A stretch of DNA of 64,000 nucleotides from Streptomyces sp. A3M-1-3 (GTDB taxonomy: Bacteria > Actinomycetota > Actinomycetes > Streptomycetales > Streptomycetaceae). Shown piece after piece: positions 16,577-25,333 of the stretch (positions are counted from its first letter, which is position 1; each line of letters begins with the position of its first letter). Where the stretch lies: positions 62,001 to 126,000 of the forward strand of contig NZ_JANAVP010000015.1 of assembly GCF_024213665.1 (NCBI RefSeq), written 5' to 3'. Below the pieces are notes generated by a model that had not been told where the DNA came from, made no database searches, and saw nothing but the letters and a program-made list of their open reading frames with translations. A program made the position numbers and the translations under genes.

Positions 16577-17410
16577 CTACGCCACCCCCGGAGGAAGTCG
16601 GTCCGGCTGAAGCAGCTCCAGCGCACGGTTAGGCACCGCATAGCCCAGGCCGGGAATCGGCTCGGTGACCGCATAGTCATCGCCGCCCGCGAGCGCCGGC
16701 CCACGGGCGCTTCCGCGCTGCGTGCGCCACAGATGCTGAAGGATGATCCGCGCCGCGTGGCTGATGTTCGCCGCGACGACCAAGCGGCCTGCGGTGTAGG
16801 TGACGCGCAGCGGGCCACGGAGCGCCCCACCGTCCTTGCGGACGATGACGCCGGTCTCCCCGTCAAGGTCGAGATCGGCGACCGCATAGGTAGTGCCGCC
16901 GGTCAGCACAGGCGCCACCGCTGTCAGCGCAATGACCGGCGTCTGCCGCAGCACCAGCGCACGCACCCAGCCCACCCGATGCGTCTCGACAACCGTGCGG
17001 CGGGCAATCGGCCCCACGAAATGCTCGACAACGCGGGTTGTCGCCTCGAGCCAGCCCCTGATCTCATCATCATCGTCGCTCGTCGAGGAGGCCGGGATGT
17101 TCAGGTGCTTCTTGGCATCCGCCAGCGACAGCAGGGCGGAGGTCGCGGCCGGCGAGACGTCGAAGCTGTCGGTGTAGGCGCCGGCGTTGATGCCGGTCGC
17201 CACCCAGCGGACAGTGTGACGCCCAGCCTGCACCGTCGCGTAGTCGTAGGCGTACACGCCTGTCGACGTCGGCGTGACCGGCGAGACGGCGACGGTCGTC
17301 GCATCCGGCAGAGTGATGGTCAACGCCATCGAGCCCGCGTTCGCGAGTACCCCGGCAGAGTCCTTCACGGTCGTTCCGAGCGGCACAACCGCCCCGAGAT
17401 CGAACGCCAT
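16577..17410 (-). CDS. Head-tail connector with N-terminal Ig-like domain
   Basis: This is a 277-aa protein. Residues 1-85 form a beta-sandwich (TITLPDATTVAVSPVTPTST). Residues 90-277 are gp6/gp15-like: SLADAKKHLNIPASS followed by DDEIRGWLEATTRVVEHFVG is the hallmark of connector proteins that seal the portal ring. The fusion of an Ig-like domain to a connector is uncommon but known in actinophages. Confidence 0.75.
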   Translation of the reverse strand: MAFDLGAVVPLGTTVKDSAGVLANAGSMALTITLPDATTVAVSPVTPTSTGVYAYDYATVQAGRHTVRWVATGINAGAYTDSFDVSPAATSALLSLADAKKHLNIPASSTSDDDDEIRGWLEATTRVVEHFVGPIARRTVVETHRVGWVRALVLRQTPVIALTAVAPVLTGGTTYAVADLDLDGETGVIVRKDGGALRGPLRVTYTAGRLVVAANISHAARIILQHLWRTQRGSARGPALAGGDDYAVTEPIPGLGYAVPNRALELLQPDRLPPGVA

Positions 17411-17411
17411 A

Positions 17412-18062
17412 TCAACCCCCGCTCAGGGTCGGGCCCGTGCGGGCATAGGGACTCAGGCCGGCCGCAGACCGAACGGACACCGAGAGGCCACCGGCGCGGG
17501 CGATGTTGAAGTTGTCGAACTCCGCGAAGTCGGCCGTGCCGTTATTGCGGTGACCCGCCATGACGACGCTCAGATTCACGTGGTTCACCCACGCCGGTGA
17601 GACGCTGGAGCGGCGCGTCGTCCACGCCGCCCCGTCCGGCGACGTGTCCCAGTGCAGGACCCCCGCCGACTCGCGCAACCGCAGCCAGGCGTGCGTCGTC
17701 GCCGAGTAGGCCAGTACCACCGCGGAACCGTCGAAGTACCCGGTGCGCGACACACACGAGATCTGGCCGGTCACCGTGTTGATGCTGAACCCGCCGTCCG
17801 TCCCGCCGACGCTGGTGATGACCAGCACCTCGGCGAGCGCCTCAACGGTCGCCCCGCCCATAGCGGGCGCGAACACCTGGCACCCGACCTGCGACTCATC
17901 CAACGTGTAGGCGGACGCCGACTGGTACGCCGAGAACGCCGTCGTACACGGGACCCGCGCCCGACCCCCGGACTCCACGACATCCCCATAGGAGCCGGAC
18001 CACTTCACCAGGTCACGGCTGTTGTCGTCGAAGTTGTCCGTGAGCGTCGCGAAGCCGGGCAC
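17412..18062 (-). CDS. Concanavalin/LamG-like protein in the head module
   Basis: This 216-aa protein starts with GTG. TDNFDDNSRDLVKWSGSYG is the usual opening of LamG or glucanase-like jelly-roll domains, and HAWLRLRESAGVLHWDTSPD, AAWTTRRSSV and VMAGHRNNGTADFAEFDNF fit later strands. The likely role is a surface decoration that binds sugars. Its position among the head genes, not the tail tip, is odd. Confidence 0.7.
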   Translation of the reverse strand: MPGFATLTDNFDDNSRDLVKWSGSYGDVVESGGRARVPCTTAFSAYQSASAYTLDESQVGCQVFAPAMGGATVEALAEVLVITSVGGTDGGFSINTVTGQISCVSRTGYFDGSAVVLAYSATTHAWLRLRESAGVLHWDTSPDGAAWTTRRSSVSPAWVNHVNLSVVMAGHRNNGTADFAEFDNFNIARAGGLSVSVRSAAGLSPYARTGPTLSGG

Positions 18063-18073
18063 AGGTCACCGCC

Positions 18074-18358
18074 CTACTCTCCGCGGGTCGTAGTACGACG
18101 GCCTCGGCCACCGCCACGCGAACGCACGGCGGCCTTCTCTGCGGCCTTCGGGCCTTCGTCCTCCGCGGCTTCCTCGACCGGCTCGTGCGCTGGGGCTTCC
18201 GGCTCCGGTGCAGACTCCTCGGCCGGCGGCGTCACGTATTCGGCGCGATAGCCGTCGGCCCACTTCGCCGCCTCCTCGTCTCCAAGGTCGACGACATCGC
18301 CCGGAGCCCAGGAGAAGTCGGAGCCTGCCACAGCCTCCAGGATGCGGATGCGGGCCAT
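18074..18358 (-). CDS. Small phage protein with charged tail, 94 aa
   Basis: The N-terminal 45 residues (MARIRILEAVAGSDFSWAPG and EEAAKWADGYRAEYV) have a compact beta/alpha pattern, followed by an acidic, Pro-rich tail ending in Arg/Gly. Such proteins lie next to capsid genes in many actinophages. It is translation-coupled to its neighbour (ATGA). Confidence 0.65.
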   Translation of the reverse strand: MARIRILEAVAGSDFSWAPGDVVDLGDEEAAKWADGYRAEYVTPPAEESAPEPEAPAHEPVEEAAEDEGPKAAEKAAVRSRGGGRGRRTTTRGE

Positions 18359-18762
18359 CAGCTACGCACCACCGGAGCCACGCGCGGGTTGGCCAGAACG
18401 ACCGCCGCGCTGTACAGCCCCCCAGTCGTGGCGGACGCGACGGTAGTGATGACCCGCACGTACCGCTTGTCGCCGAGGTAGCCGATCTCGTACACGGTCT
18501 CGTCATTGGACGAGGTGACAGCAGGCTCGGCACCCTGCAGGTACGCGTCAGCGACCGCTGCGAACGTCGAGTTGTCGGCCGAGTCCTGCACCTCGAAGGT
18601 GTGGGTGCCGTCGGTCACGGTGCCCGTCGAGATGACGATCAGGGCGTCCTGGAACAGGCTGCCGGAGACAGCGCGGTCCACGCCCGTCCCGTTCGCCGAC
18701 GCGGTACGCGCCGCCGGCGTCAGAGAGTGCTTGGTCAGCAGGTTGTTGTACGGGTTGGACAT
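18358..18762 (-). CDS. Putative capsid decoration or head-fibre protein
   Basis: This 134-aa protein directly follows the major capsid gene. It is beta-rich with GTHTFEVQDSADNSTFAAV and RYVRVITTVASATTGG, a pattern found in phage proteins built on a small beta-sandwich. The position is where decoration proteins of HK97-type phages lie. Confidence 0.7.
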   Translation of the reverse strand: MSNPYNNLLTKHSLTPAARTASANGTGVDRAVSGSLFQDALIVISTGTVTDGTHTFEVQDSADNSTFAAVADAYLQGAEPAVTSSNDETVYEIGYLGDKRYVRVITTVASATTGGLYSAAVVLANPRVAPVVRS

Positions 18763-18829
18763 GGCAGGCGAGTCCTTCCGGGACTGGCCCCGGGCGGCAG
18801 CAGCGCGCCGCCCGGGAAGGAGATCAGGG

Positions 18830-20068
18830 TCAGGAAGCCGAGTGCTGGTACAGCCGGATTGCGGCGGAGTCGTCGACCATCCCGTCCAGACGGGAGAAGC
18901 CGAGGAAGGCAACCTGCAGGTACTCGGCGTACCGCTCGGTCAGCCGCATCATCTGCACGTCCTGGACCTGCCGGACCAGGTAGCCCTTGGCGATATCGCC
19001 GAACACGATCGTCTTCGCCGACGCGGCCGGAACCGGCATCTTGTTGTCGATCGTGTACTGGAAACCGTTGATCGTCGCCGGGAACCCGGGCGCCGGAATC
19101 GGCACCCACAGCGGACGGCCCTGGGTGTCCTTCAGCTTCCGAATCACCTTCAGCATCGCGTCGTTCATCACGTACCTGGCGTTGGCCCGGTACGCCATGT
19201 CGACCGAGTGCTCCAGGTCAACCAGGTCGTCGTAGATGATGCTGGTCGTCTGACCCGTGGTGCCCTGCTTGCCGACCGTGGTGTTCGTGGTGATGCCCTC
19301 CGGCTGGTCCACGCCAGTACCGGTCGCCAGGGCGCCGGCCACACGGCGGCCGATGCGCTCGCCGAGCTTCCCCGGAAGCCACTGGTCCAGGTTGAACGCC
19401 GAGTCCTGAAGCAGCTGCAGCGCGACCTTCACCTGCTTCGAGCTGAACGTGTACGCCTTCAGCTTCCGCTGGCCGAGCGTGACGTCCTGCTCGCCGGCCG
19501 CGGTGTTCTCGCCGAGGATCTCGCCCTCGTTGCTGGTGTCGTCGTTCGTCGGCCACGGCAGGTCGTTACCGGTCGACGTGTTGATGACGGTGGCCAGGCT
19601 GAGAATGCCGCCGTATGCCTTCATCGTCTCGGTGATGCTGTCCCGGAATCCCTCCGGAACCAGGAAGCCGCCCGCGGTGTCGACGCCGGTGCTCTGCGCG
19701 CGCACGTCGACCTGGTGGTCCATGAGCAGCATCCGCTGCTCGGTAGACAACTTCTCCATGCCGCCACGCAGGTACATGCCGAACGCGTCCCGGTACTGCT
19801 TGGCCCGGTCCTCGCCGATCTCGCGCGCCTCTTCGCCGCCGCTCGTGGTGACGATCTGGGAGCGGTCGATGGATTCGAGTGCGGCCATGCGGTTCAGACG
19901 CTCAATGTCGCCGGACACCACAGTCAGGCGCGCCTCGGCGGCGTCCCAGTTGCTGCGCTCCTCGGCGGTCAGGTCACGGTTCTCCGCGTCGGCCGCGGAC
20001 TGGATGTCCTGCATCCGCTTCCACGTCGTGTTCTGCTCATCGACGAGCCGGGTGAGCTGTGCGCTCAT
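18830..20068 (-). CDS. Major capsid protein, HK97 fold
   Basis: This is a 412-aa protein. The first 100 residues are a coiled-coil delta (scaffold) domain (ADAENRDLTAEERSNWDAAE), removed by the protease. STGVDTAGGFLVPEGFRDSI marks the start of the mature capsid. NARYVMNDAMLKVIRKLKD and VFGDIAKGYLVRQVQDV are typical HK97-family P- and A-domain sequences. It follows the prohead protease gene. Confidence 0.92.
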   Translation of the reverse strand: MSAQLTRLVDEQNTTWKRMQDIQSAADAENRDLTAEERSNWDAAEARLTVVSGDIERLNRMAALESIDRSQIVTTSGGEEAREIGEDRAKQYRDAFGMYLRGGMEKLSTEQRMLLMDHQVDVRAQSTGVDTAGGFLVPEGFRDSITETMKAYGGILSLATVINTSTGNDLPWPTNDDTSNEGEILGENTAAGEQDVTLGQRKLKAYTFSSKQVKVALQLLQDSAFNLDQWLPGKLGERIGRRVAGALATGTGVDQPEGITTNTTVGKQGTTGQTTSIIYDDLVDLEHSVDMAYRANARYVMNDAMLKVIRKLKDTQGRPLWVPIPAPGFPATINGFQYTIDNKMPVPAASAKTIVFGDIAKGYLVRQVQDVQMMRLTERYAEYLQVAFLGFSRLDGMVDDSAAIRLYQHSAS

Positions 20069-20134
20069 AAGTGGGCCCCTCCTTCAGGGCATGCCGAACG
20101 CCCGGCACGCGGCCGGGTCGGCAAGGGGTGAGTG

Positions 20135-20923
20135 TCAGTTCGCGGGAAGCCGGTAGCGTGCGGCCAGCGCCCGCATCTTGCGGTCGACCGAATCGCGCTC
20201 CCGTCGAGTGGCCTCAGCCGGCTCGGGGGCAGCTTCGGTGCCGCGAGTGGACTCACCCGGCTCGCGGTCGATCGTCAGCAGATCCAGCAGTTCGGGGCGG
20301 TACTGGGCGCGCTTCTCGATCGCGTCCATGTCGCCCCGGTGGGCGAGAGCCGCTACGACATTCCGCAGCGACGCCTCAGTGTCGGTGTACGCGGGGAACG
20401 TCACCGCGGACACCTCGAACAGCTTCACCTCGCGCAGGATGCGCAGCTCCGCCTGCACGATCTGCCCGTCGGTGGTCTCCACGTCGACCATTTCCCAGTC
20501 GTCCTTGACGACCTGGAAACCGAACGACATGCCGGTGATGTTCTTGTTCCGGATGTTGGACTTCAGGTCCGACACATACGACAGACCCGAGTCGAGGGCC
20601 GAGTCGGCCGACAGGCCCTTCGCATCCTGCGCCAGAGACAGGGTCCCGGCCGACACCCGTGACACCACGTAGTAGCTGTCATGGTCAATCAGCATGCGGG
20701 CATCGCCCTCGCTGACTGTCTTCGTGAACGCACCCGGCGCGACTTCCTCATAGAAGCCCCACCGCAGCGGGTTACCAATGCTCGTGCGGGAGTTGAACAT
20801 CGCGGCGTAGCCGAAGAAACGCTCAGCGCCCTCCTCGCCCTCGCCCGCCCGGATGGCGACCTCTGCCGTGGACAACGGCAGACGGCGGCGCTCCTCAGTC
20901 GTCGTCCTCGTCAGGGTCCTCAT
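20135..20923 (-). CDS. Prohead protease, HK97 family
   Basis: This 262-aa protein contains ERFFGYAAMFNSRTSIG, MLIDHDSYYVVSRVSAGTL with the likely catalytic His, and NIRNKNITGMSFGFQV with the likely Ser, in the usual order. It cleaves the capsid delta domain during maturation. Its ATG overlaps the portal stop. The C-terminal 60 residues are charged and variable. Confidence 0.9.
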   Translation of the reverse strand: MRTLTRTTTEERRRLPLSTAEVAIRAGEGEEGAERFFGYAAMFNSRTSIGNPLRWGFYEEVAPGAFTKTVSEGDARMLIDHDSYYVVSRVSAGTLSLAQDAKGLSADSALDSGLSYVSDLKSNIRNKNITGMSFGFQVVKDDWEMVDVETTDGQIVQAELRILREVKLFEVSAVTFPAYTDTEASLRNVVAALAHRGDMDAIEKRAQYRPELLDLLTIDREPGESTRGTEAAPEPAEATRRERDSVDRKMRALAARYRLPAN

Positions 20924-22230
20924 GTGCTGCCTTCCTCGCTCTCCTCGGGGGCCAAGAGCAGCCTGTGCGCCTCGGCCATCAACGCCGCGGCCCGCGCCGC
21001 ATTGGACTCCTCGGGGGGCGCAGCCTTGTCCGCGAGCGGATCCGATCCGAGCGGCGCCATGTACATCGGCTGCAGATACAAGTCACCCTCCGCGCCGATC
21101 GGCGTCAGGTCCTCCAAGGCGCGAATGTCGTTCGCAGAGAAGGCGCCAACGTCGCGCATCGCCCGATAGAACGTCGCCCTGCCCGCAGAGTCGCCGCGCA
21201 GCAAGCCAGCCAGGGCGTACTTCGCGTACTCCTTGCCGGGCGGCAGCAGTTCCTTCGTGACCCGCTGCTCCGTCGGCGTCAGCCACGTCGGTGCCAGATC
21301 GAACGTCACCCAGCCCTGCGCCTGCTGCTCAAGCCCCGTACCCCACGACGTCGACTTCGCCGTCTCCATCAGCAGGAACAGCGGCACCCCGAACATGCGG
21401 GCAATCTCAACAACCTGGAACTCCCGCGACTCCAGGAACTGGGCGTCCCTGTTCGGCATCGTCACCGGCTCAAAGGACGCACCAGAGTCCAGAACCGCGA
21501 CCTCGTGAGAGTTCTGAACACCCGACATCTTCGCCCGCCACCGGGCCTTCAGCGCGTCGGCCTGCTCCGCGTCCAGGCGCTGCTCGGTCTGCAGGATCCC
21601 GCCGAGCATGTTGCCCGACCCGAACAGACGGGCCGCAGACTTCTCCGCCGCCTGCGCCAGCCCAATGCCCTGCGCCGCCAGCCTCACCGGCGAGCAGCCC
21701 GTCACCCCGTCATAGCCCAAGCCAGGGATGTGCAGGATCTCCCGCGGCGTCTTCCGGTGAACGGCCCCCCAGTCGTCCGTGATCCAGAAAACTTTACCCG
21801 TCGGCTCCTCCGCCGTCGGCTTCTCCCGGTCGACACGAACCCGGTCCGGGGTGACCGGCCACAACTCCTTCACCACACCAGCGCCATTGCGCACCTTCTG
21901 CAGGTAGCCATTCCCCCACAGCACCCGATGCGCGTAGCACAACCGCCACAGCTCAACCGGCGTCAGCTCCGGATGCGGATCCGCCAACAACTGCGACGGC
22001 ACCCGCTCCTTCGTACCCGCCTTGTACGTATGCAGCGGCAACGCCGACGACACCCCAGCAATGATGCTCACAGCCCGCCACACAGCAGGCATGTGCAAGC
22101 TGGAACGCTCCGAAACCGAGATCCCCGCATCCAACTCCGCGCCACCCAGGTACTGGAGCAGGCTCGAGGAGGTGAGCGGCACCGCCGGGTTCTCCACAGC
22201 ACGCTGCCCGAACAGCCCGAACAGACTCAC
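20920..22230 (-). CDS. Portal protein, HK97 family
   Basis: This 436-aa protein starts with GTG (MSLFGLFGQRAVENPA). Recognised portions are MPAVWRAVSIIAGVSSALPL, EVVEIARMFGVPLFLLME-type sequence near residue 275, and STSWGTGLEQQAQGWV, all characteristic of HK97-type portals. It forms the dodecameric ring for DNA entry and exit. Confidence 0.92.
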   Translation of the reverse strand: MSLFGLFGQRAVENPAVPLTSSSLLQYLGGAELDAGISVSERSSLHMPAVWRAVSIIAGVSSALPLHTYKAGTKERVPSQLLADPHPELTPVELWRLCYAHRVLWGNGYLQKVRNGAGVVKELWPVTPDRVRVDREKPTAEEPTGKVFWITDDWGAVHRKTPREILHIPGLGYDGVTGCSPVRLAAQGIGLAQAAEKSAARLFGSGNMLGGILQTEQRLDAEQADALKARWRAKMSGVQNSHEVAVLDSGASFEPVTMPNRDAQFLESREFQVVEIARMFGVPLFLLMETAKSTSWGTGLEQQAQGWVTFDLAPTWLTPTEQRVTKELLPPGKEYAKYALAGLLRGDSAGRATFYRAMRDVGAFSANDIRALEDLTPIGAEGDLYLQPMYMAPLGSDPLADKAAPPEESNAARAAALMAEAHRLLLAPEESEEGST

Positions 22231-22403
22231 CGCTCACCCCCCTCCCCACCGCGCCGGCCCTCGACGGCACGCCTCGATGACGCGCGCTCGCACGCCACCA
22301 CACCCAAAACCCCGCCCAGCACCAGCGCCGCAGGCACATGCACCAGAGCCACACCGGCCAGCAGCGCGGCCGTGAACAGCACCTCCAGGACCAGGAGCTT
22401 CAC
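22227..22403 (-). CDS. Small membrane protein between terminase and portal
   Basis: This 58-aa protein is encoded from a GTG at 22403 that overlaps the terminase stop (GTGA). Two hydrophobic segments (LLVLEVLFTAALLAGVALV and VPAALVLGGVLGVVAC) end in a basic tail. A membrane protein inside the head module is unexpected. The function is unknown, but the tight coupling on both sides argues that it is real. Confidence 0.65.
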   Translation of the reverse strand: MKLLVLEVLFTAALLAGVALVHVPAALVLGGVLGVVACERASSRRAVEGRRGGEGGER

Positions 22404-23947
22404 CACAGATTCGGTGCCCCTTCCGGCTCCACGTCCGCCCGCTCCGCATGACCCCATGCCGCGTGCGTCACGCCCACCAGCGGGCTGATGTCGACGCTCA
22501 CGCCGCGCCGGGCCCATGCCCAGCCGTCGCCCACCGGCCGTTTGTCCGCGCCCGCCAGCGCCGTGGCCAGCGGCGCCTGGTCGAGGTGCACGATGCGCTG
22601 CTCGCTGACCCCGTCGTAGAACTGGCCGCAGGCGGCAGCGGCTTCACGGGTCTTCATCTCGATCAGCACATCTCCCTTGCCGATCTTCTCCAGCGCCTTC
22701 TTCGCCGCGGGGATCAGTGAGGCGGCCGGCCCGCCGGTGTCTATGACGACGGCGCACGGCTTCCACTTCTCCACCAGCTCGATCAGCCGGTCTACCGCCC
22801 AGCCCGTACCGGGCCGGTGGTCAATTACCTCGACATGCGTCGCGGTGCCGTTCGCTCCCGCCGCGCAGATCGCCGTGTGGCTTCGCTCCGGTGTGGTGTC
22901 GACAGCAAAGGCGACCGGATCCGCCATCGATGACGTTCCGTCGCCCAGCGCCCGCCAAGCGTCCTCACCGATGACCGACCACGTGTCCGCCGCATCACTC
23001 GGGTAGTTGCCCACGCCGAGCCTCTCCCGGGCATACCCGTCCGCGCTCATCGACAGCCTCTCCCGCTCCGTCTTCTCCAGCGTCAGCCGGTAGCCGACTG
23101 CGGGGTTCGCCTTGAGCACGGACTCCGTGGCATCGGCGGCGTCATGGTCCGTGCAGCCAGGCCCGCACTCTGTGGCATGGGCGTTGATCGACCACTCGAA
23201 GTAGGCGAGCGACGGATCGGGCACGCCCGTCTCCCGTGCCGCCAAAGCGCGTCGGCGGAGCCGGGCCAGGTGGACCGAAGGGGAACCGATTCCGGCGCTG
23301 CCGAGATACCAGATCTGCGGGTTGGCGACGGCGGCCATCGTGGGCATGAGCGCACTCATCGCGTCGTCGCCGAGGATCATGTCCTCGTCCAGCATGTTGC
23401 AGTCGCCAGTGAAGCCCCGACCGGAGCTGCCGGAGCGCGCGATGAACCGCAGCGTCTGCCCCGTGTGCAGCTCGATCGCTTCCTCACCGACCGTGTACCG
23501 GTAAGCCTTGACGCGTTTGTGCAGGTCAGGGCACCCACGAATCAGGCGCTCGATGCGCTTGAACGCCTGCTTCGCCGTCTTGAACTCGTGGGCGCTGTGC
23601 AGGATCAGCTGCTCGCCGCCGAGGAACAGGCCCCACAACTCGCGGGCCTCAATGATCCCGCCCTTGCCGTTCTGCCTCGGGACGTTGACGCACACCTCGA
23701 ACGCAGCCCAGTTACCGGCCTCGTCCTCTCGCATGCCCTGGTCCAGGACAAACTGCTGCCACGGATCGAGGTGCAGCCCTGCCCGCCTCGCCAGGTCGAC
23801 GGCTTCCTGCCCAGCACTGGACAGCCCAGTGTCGGGCACCGTGAGGATGCGGGGGCGCTGCGCCCCGTAGATCGGATCGTCAGCCTTGGCGTTGCTGCGC
23901 TTCGGCACGGCGCTTGGCTCGCTGAGCAGTGAGCTCATCGACCGCAT
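22400..23947 (-). CDS. terL: Terminase large subunit
   Basis: This is a 515-aa protein. VNVPRQNGKGGIIEARELWG is a terminase-type Walker A, CNMLDEDMIL the Walker B with its catalytic Glu nearby, and VAFAVDTTPERSHTAICAAG starts the RNase H-like nuclease domain with Asp residues; VVIDTGGPAASLIPA is a second nuclease motif. It packages and cuts DNA. The ATG at 23947 overlaps the small subunit by about 68 bp in another frame; later starts lack a ribosome site. Confidence 0.92.
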   Translation of the reverse strand: MRSMSSLLSEPSAVPKRSNAKADDPIYGAQRPRILTVPDTGLSSAGQEAVDLARRAGLHLDPWQQFVLDQGMREDEAGNWAAFEVCVNVPRQNGKGGIIEARELWGLFLGGEQLILHSAHEFKTAKQAFKRIERLIRGCPDLHKRVKAYRYTVGEEAIELHTGQTLRFIARSGSSGRGFTGDCNMLDEDMILGDDAMSALMPTMAAVANPQIWYLGSAGIGSPSVHLARLRRRALAARETGVPDPSLAYFEWSINAHATECGPGCTDHDAADATESVLKANPAVGYRLTLEKTERERLSMSADGYARERLGVGNYPSDAADTWSVIGEDAWRALGDGTSSMADPVAFAVDTTPERSHTAICAAGANGTATHVEVIDHRPGTGWAVDRLIELVEKWKPCAVVIDTGGPAASLIPAAKKALEKIGKGDVLIEMKTREAAAACGQFYDGVSEQRIVHLDQAPLATALAGADKRPVGDGWAWARRGVSVDISPLVGVTHAAWGHAERADVEPEGAPNLW

Positions 23948-24161
23948 CCCCTTCCTCCCCGATGGGGGCCAGGGCGCGAAGCTTGGTCATGACGGCGGTC
24001 AGCTTGTCCGCGACGACGGCCTGTGACGTCGGGGCATCGTCGGCGGGGATCGCGTCGAGAGCTTTGGCGAGGCGGACCGCGACCGCGGCAAGGCCGGGGC
24101 TGACTGGCTCGACTCGAAGATTGTCCAGCTCAGTGCGGGTGGCTTCCTCGACCGCGCCCAT
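23880..24161 (-). CDS. terS: Terminase small subunit
   Basis: A 93-aa helical protein (EATRTELDNLRVEPVSPGLA, then VVADKLTAVMTKLRALAP) lies immediately before terL. The ATG at 24161 follows GGGGGTG; a GTG at 24191 would lie in the repeat region without a ribosome site. It recognises the packaging site, probably the repeats just upstream. The assignment is mostly from size and position. Confidence 0.7.
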   Translation of the reverse strand: MGAVEEATRTELDNLRVEPVSPGLAAVAVRLAKALDAIPADDAPTSQAVVADKLTAVMTKLRALAPIGEEGDAVDELTAQRAKRRAEAQQRQG

Positions 24162-24185
24162 GATCAGCACCCCCGTCACGGACTG

Positions 24186-24280
24186 TGACACTCACTAATT
24201 CACTCAAACCAAGATCAGGGTGATTAGCGAGTGACTACGGAGAGTCACTAATTCGCTGGCCTTGCGATCTTTGAATTAGG
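24186..24280. repeat. AT-rich repeat cluster upstream of terS, candidate packaging site
   Basis: CACTAATTC occurs at 24193-24201 and again at 24246-24254 with GAGT or CTCA flanks. Between them GATTAGCGAGTGAC (24222-24235) is a near inverted copy, and GAATTAG (24273-24279) is a further inverted half. The island is much more AT-rich than its surroundings. Location and structure fit a cos or pac recognition site or the operator of the late operon. Confidence 0.5.
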
Positions 24281-24417
24281 CCGCGCAAAAAACAGGGAGC
24301 GAAGGGCGTTTGGGTCGCCCGCTCCTGCCCTGAACTTTTGATCCACTCTCTCCCCCGACCAGGGCCGATGCCCTTGCCGCGACTGCTCTTCGTGTTGATC
24401 GAAATCGTTCGTCGCGT

Positions 24418-24858
24418 TCACCAGAGCCGGGAAGCCTGGGCAGTGACGGGGCGTGAGCCGCCCTTGCGGTGGTCCCGATACCAGCGCGTGACCACGCCTT
24501 CCATCTCCCCTTGCCGCATGTCCCTGACCCGCTGCCGGACCACCTGCTCACCGGGGTCCACAACCACGATGCGCGCGCCGAGCCGCTTGTACCGGGCGCG
24601 CGCCTTCGGGCTGGGCTGAGTGTGGATCAGGTACACGTCGGTGGTATCGAGGTGCCTCTCCGCCTCATGGATGGCTGCCTGCCTGGCGCGGTGCACGATG
24701 CGTAGCAGCGTCTCGCTGTGCTTGTGGTGGTCGGCTCCGGGGCCGGCCATGGCGAGGGCCATGAGGTCCAGGTCGATGACGATGTCGTTCGCCTTGGCGC
24801 GGGCCTTGATGTAGCTGCTCTTCCCGGCCGCGGGTGGTCCTGTGACGACGATCAGCAC
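24418..24858 (-). CDS. P-loop nucleotide or nucleoside kinase-like protein
   Basis: This 146-aa protein starts with GTG at 24858. LIVVTGPPAAGKSSYIKAR is a Walker A, DIVIDLDLMALAMAGPG the following strand with Asp, and ARIVVVDPGEQVVRQRVRD the lid region of AAA/zeta-toxin-like kinases. It lies in the packaging cassette beside HNH and terS, a common actinophage arrangement. The substrate is unknown. Confidence 0.75.
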   Translation of the reverse strand: MLIVVTGPPAAGKSSYIKARAKANDIVIDLDLMALAMAGPGADHHKHSETLLRIVHRARQAAIHEAERHLDTTDVYLIHTQPSPKARARYKRLGARIVVVDPGEQVVRQRVRDMRQGEMEGVVTRWYRDHRKGGSRPVTAQASRLW

Positions 24859-24862
24859 GGTG

Positions 24863-25012
24863 CTACTCCGGGATTGCCCGAACCTGCGCGCCAAAGGGGA
24901 GATCGACGAGTCCATGCAGTTCCACGTGCTCTCGCAGCGCGTCGGCTTCTTCGTCGCTGAGGCGCCGGTCCACCTCAATGATTGCGTCCGGTTGGCTCCG
25001 CTCTGCTGGCAT
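24863..25012 (-). CDS. 49-aa acidic small protein
   Basis: The ATG at 25012 has a perfect AAGGAGG 5 bases upstream. The peptide (MPAERSQPDAIIEVDRRLSD, ending AQVRAIPE) is acidic and helical. It sits between HNH and the kinase, with its stop 5 bp before the GTG of the kinase. The function is unknown. Confidence 0.6.
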   Translation of the reverse strand: MPAERSQPDAIIEVDRRLSDEEADALREHVELHGLVDLPFGAQVRAIPE

Positions 25013-25029
25013 ATCAACCTCCTTCACGA

Positions 25030-25317
25030 TCACCACCTCCGTGATGCACGCTCCTGCTTGATGCTCATGCGGTTACCGCGGGCACTGTTGCACCGCCTGT
25101 GTGCTGACCGGGCGTTGGCCGGGTCGAGGAGAAGGTCAGGCCGCTTGGATATGGGCAGCAGGTGGTCGAGGGTGAACGCCCATGGATGCTTGCTCGCCTC
25201 AGGCCCTGTGATCTCGTAGGCGATGTCCTTGCCGCAGATCCAGCACGGATACCGCTGGGCACGCTGCTGAGCGCACAGCCTGCGGTAGGGGCGCCCGTTG
25301 CGCGGGTTACCAGCCAC
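25030..25317 (-). CDS. HNH endonuclease of the packaging cassette
   Basis: This 95-aa protein has CWICGKDI, then FTLDHLLPISKRPDLLLDPA and ARSAHRRCNSARGN: the H-N-H catalytic core with a Cys pair. Small HNH proteins next to terminase in HK97-type phages support specific DNA cutting at packaging. It starts with GTG at 25317. Confidence 0.88.
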   Translation of the reverse strand: MAGNPRNGRPYRRLCAQQRAQRYPCWICGKDIAYEITGPEASKHPWAFTLDHLLPISKRPDLLLDPANARSAHRRCNSARGNRMSIKQERASRRW

Positions 25318-25333
25318 GGGCGCTACCTCCCGG

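Noticed and set aside
24276..24563. 95-codon minus-strand frame opposite or overlapping the kinase
   Set aside because: It overlaps the well-supported kinase frame on the same strand and has no start signal.
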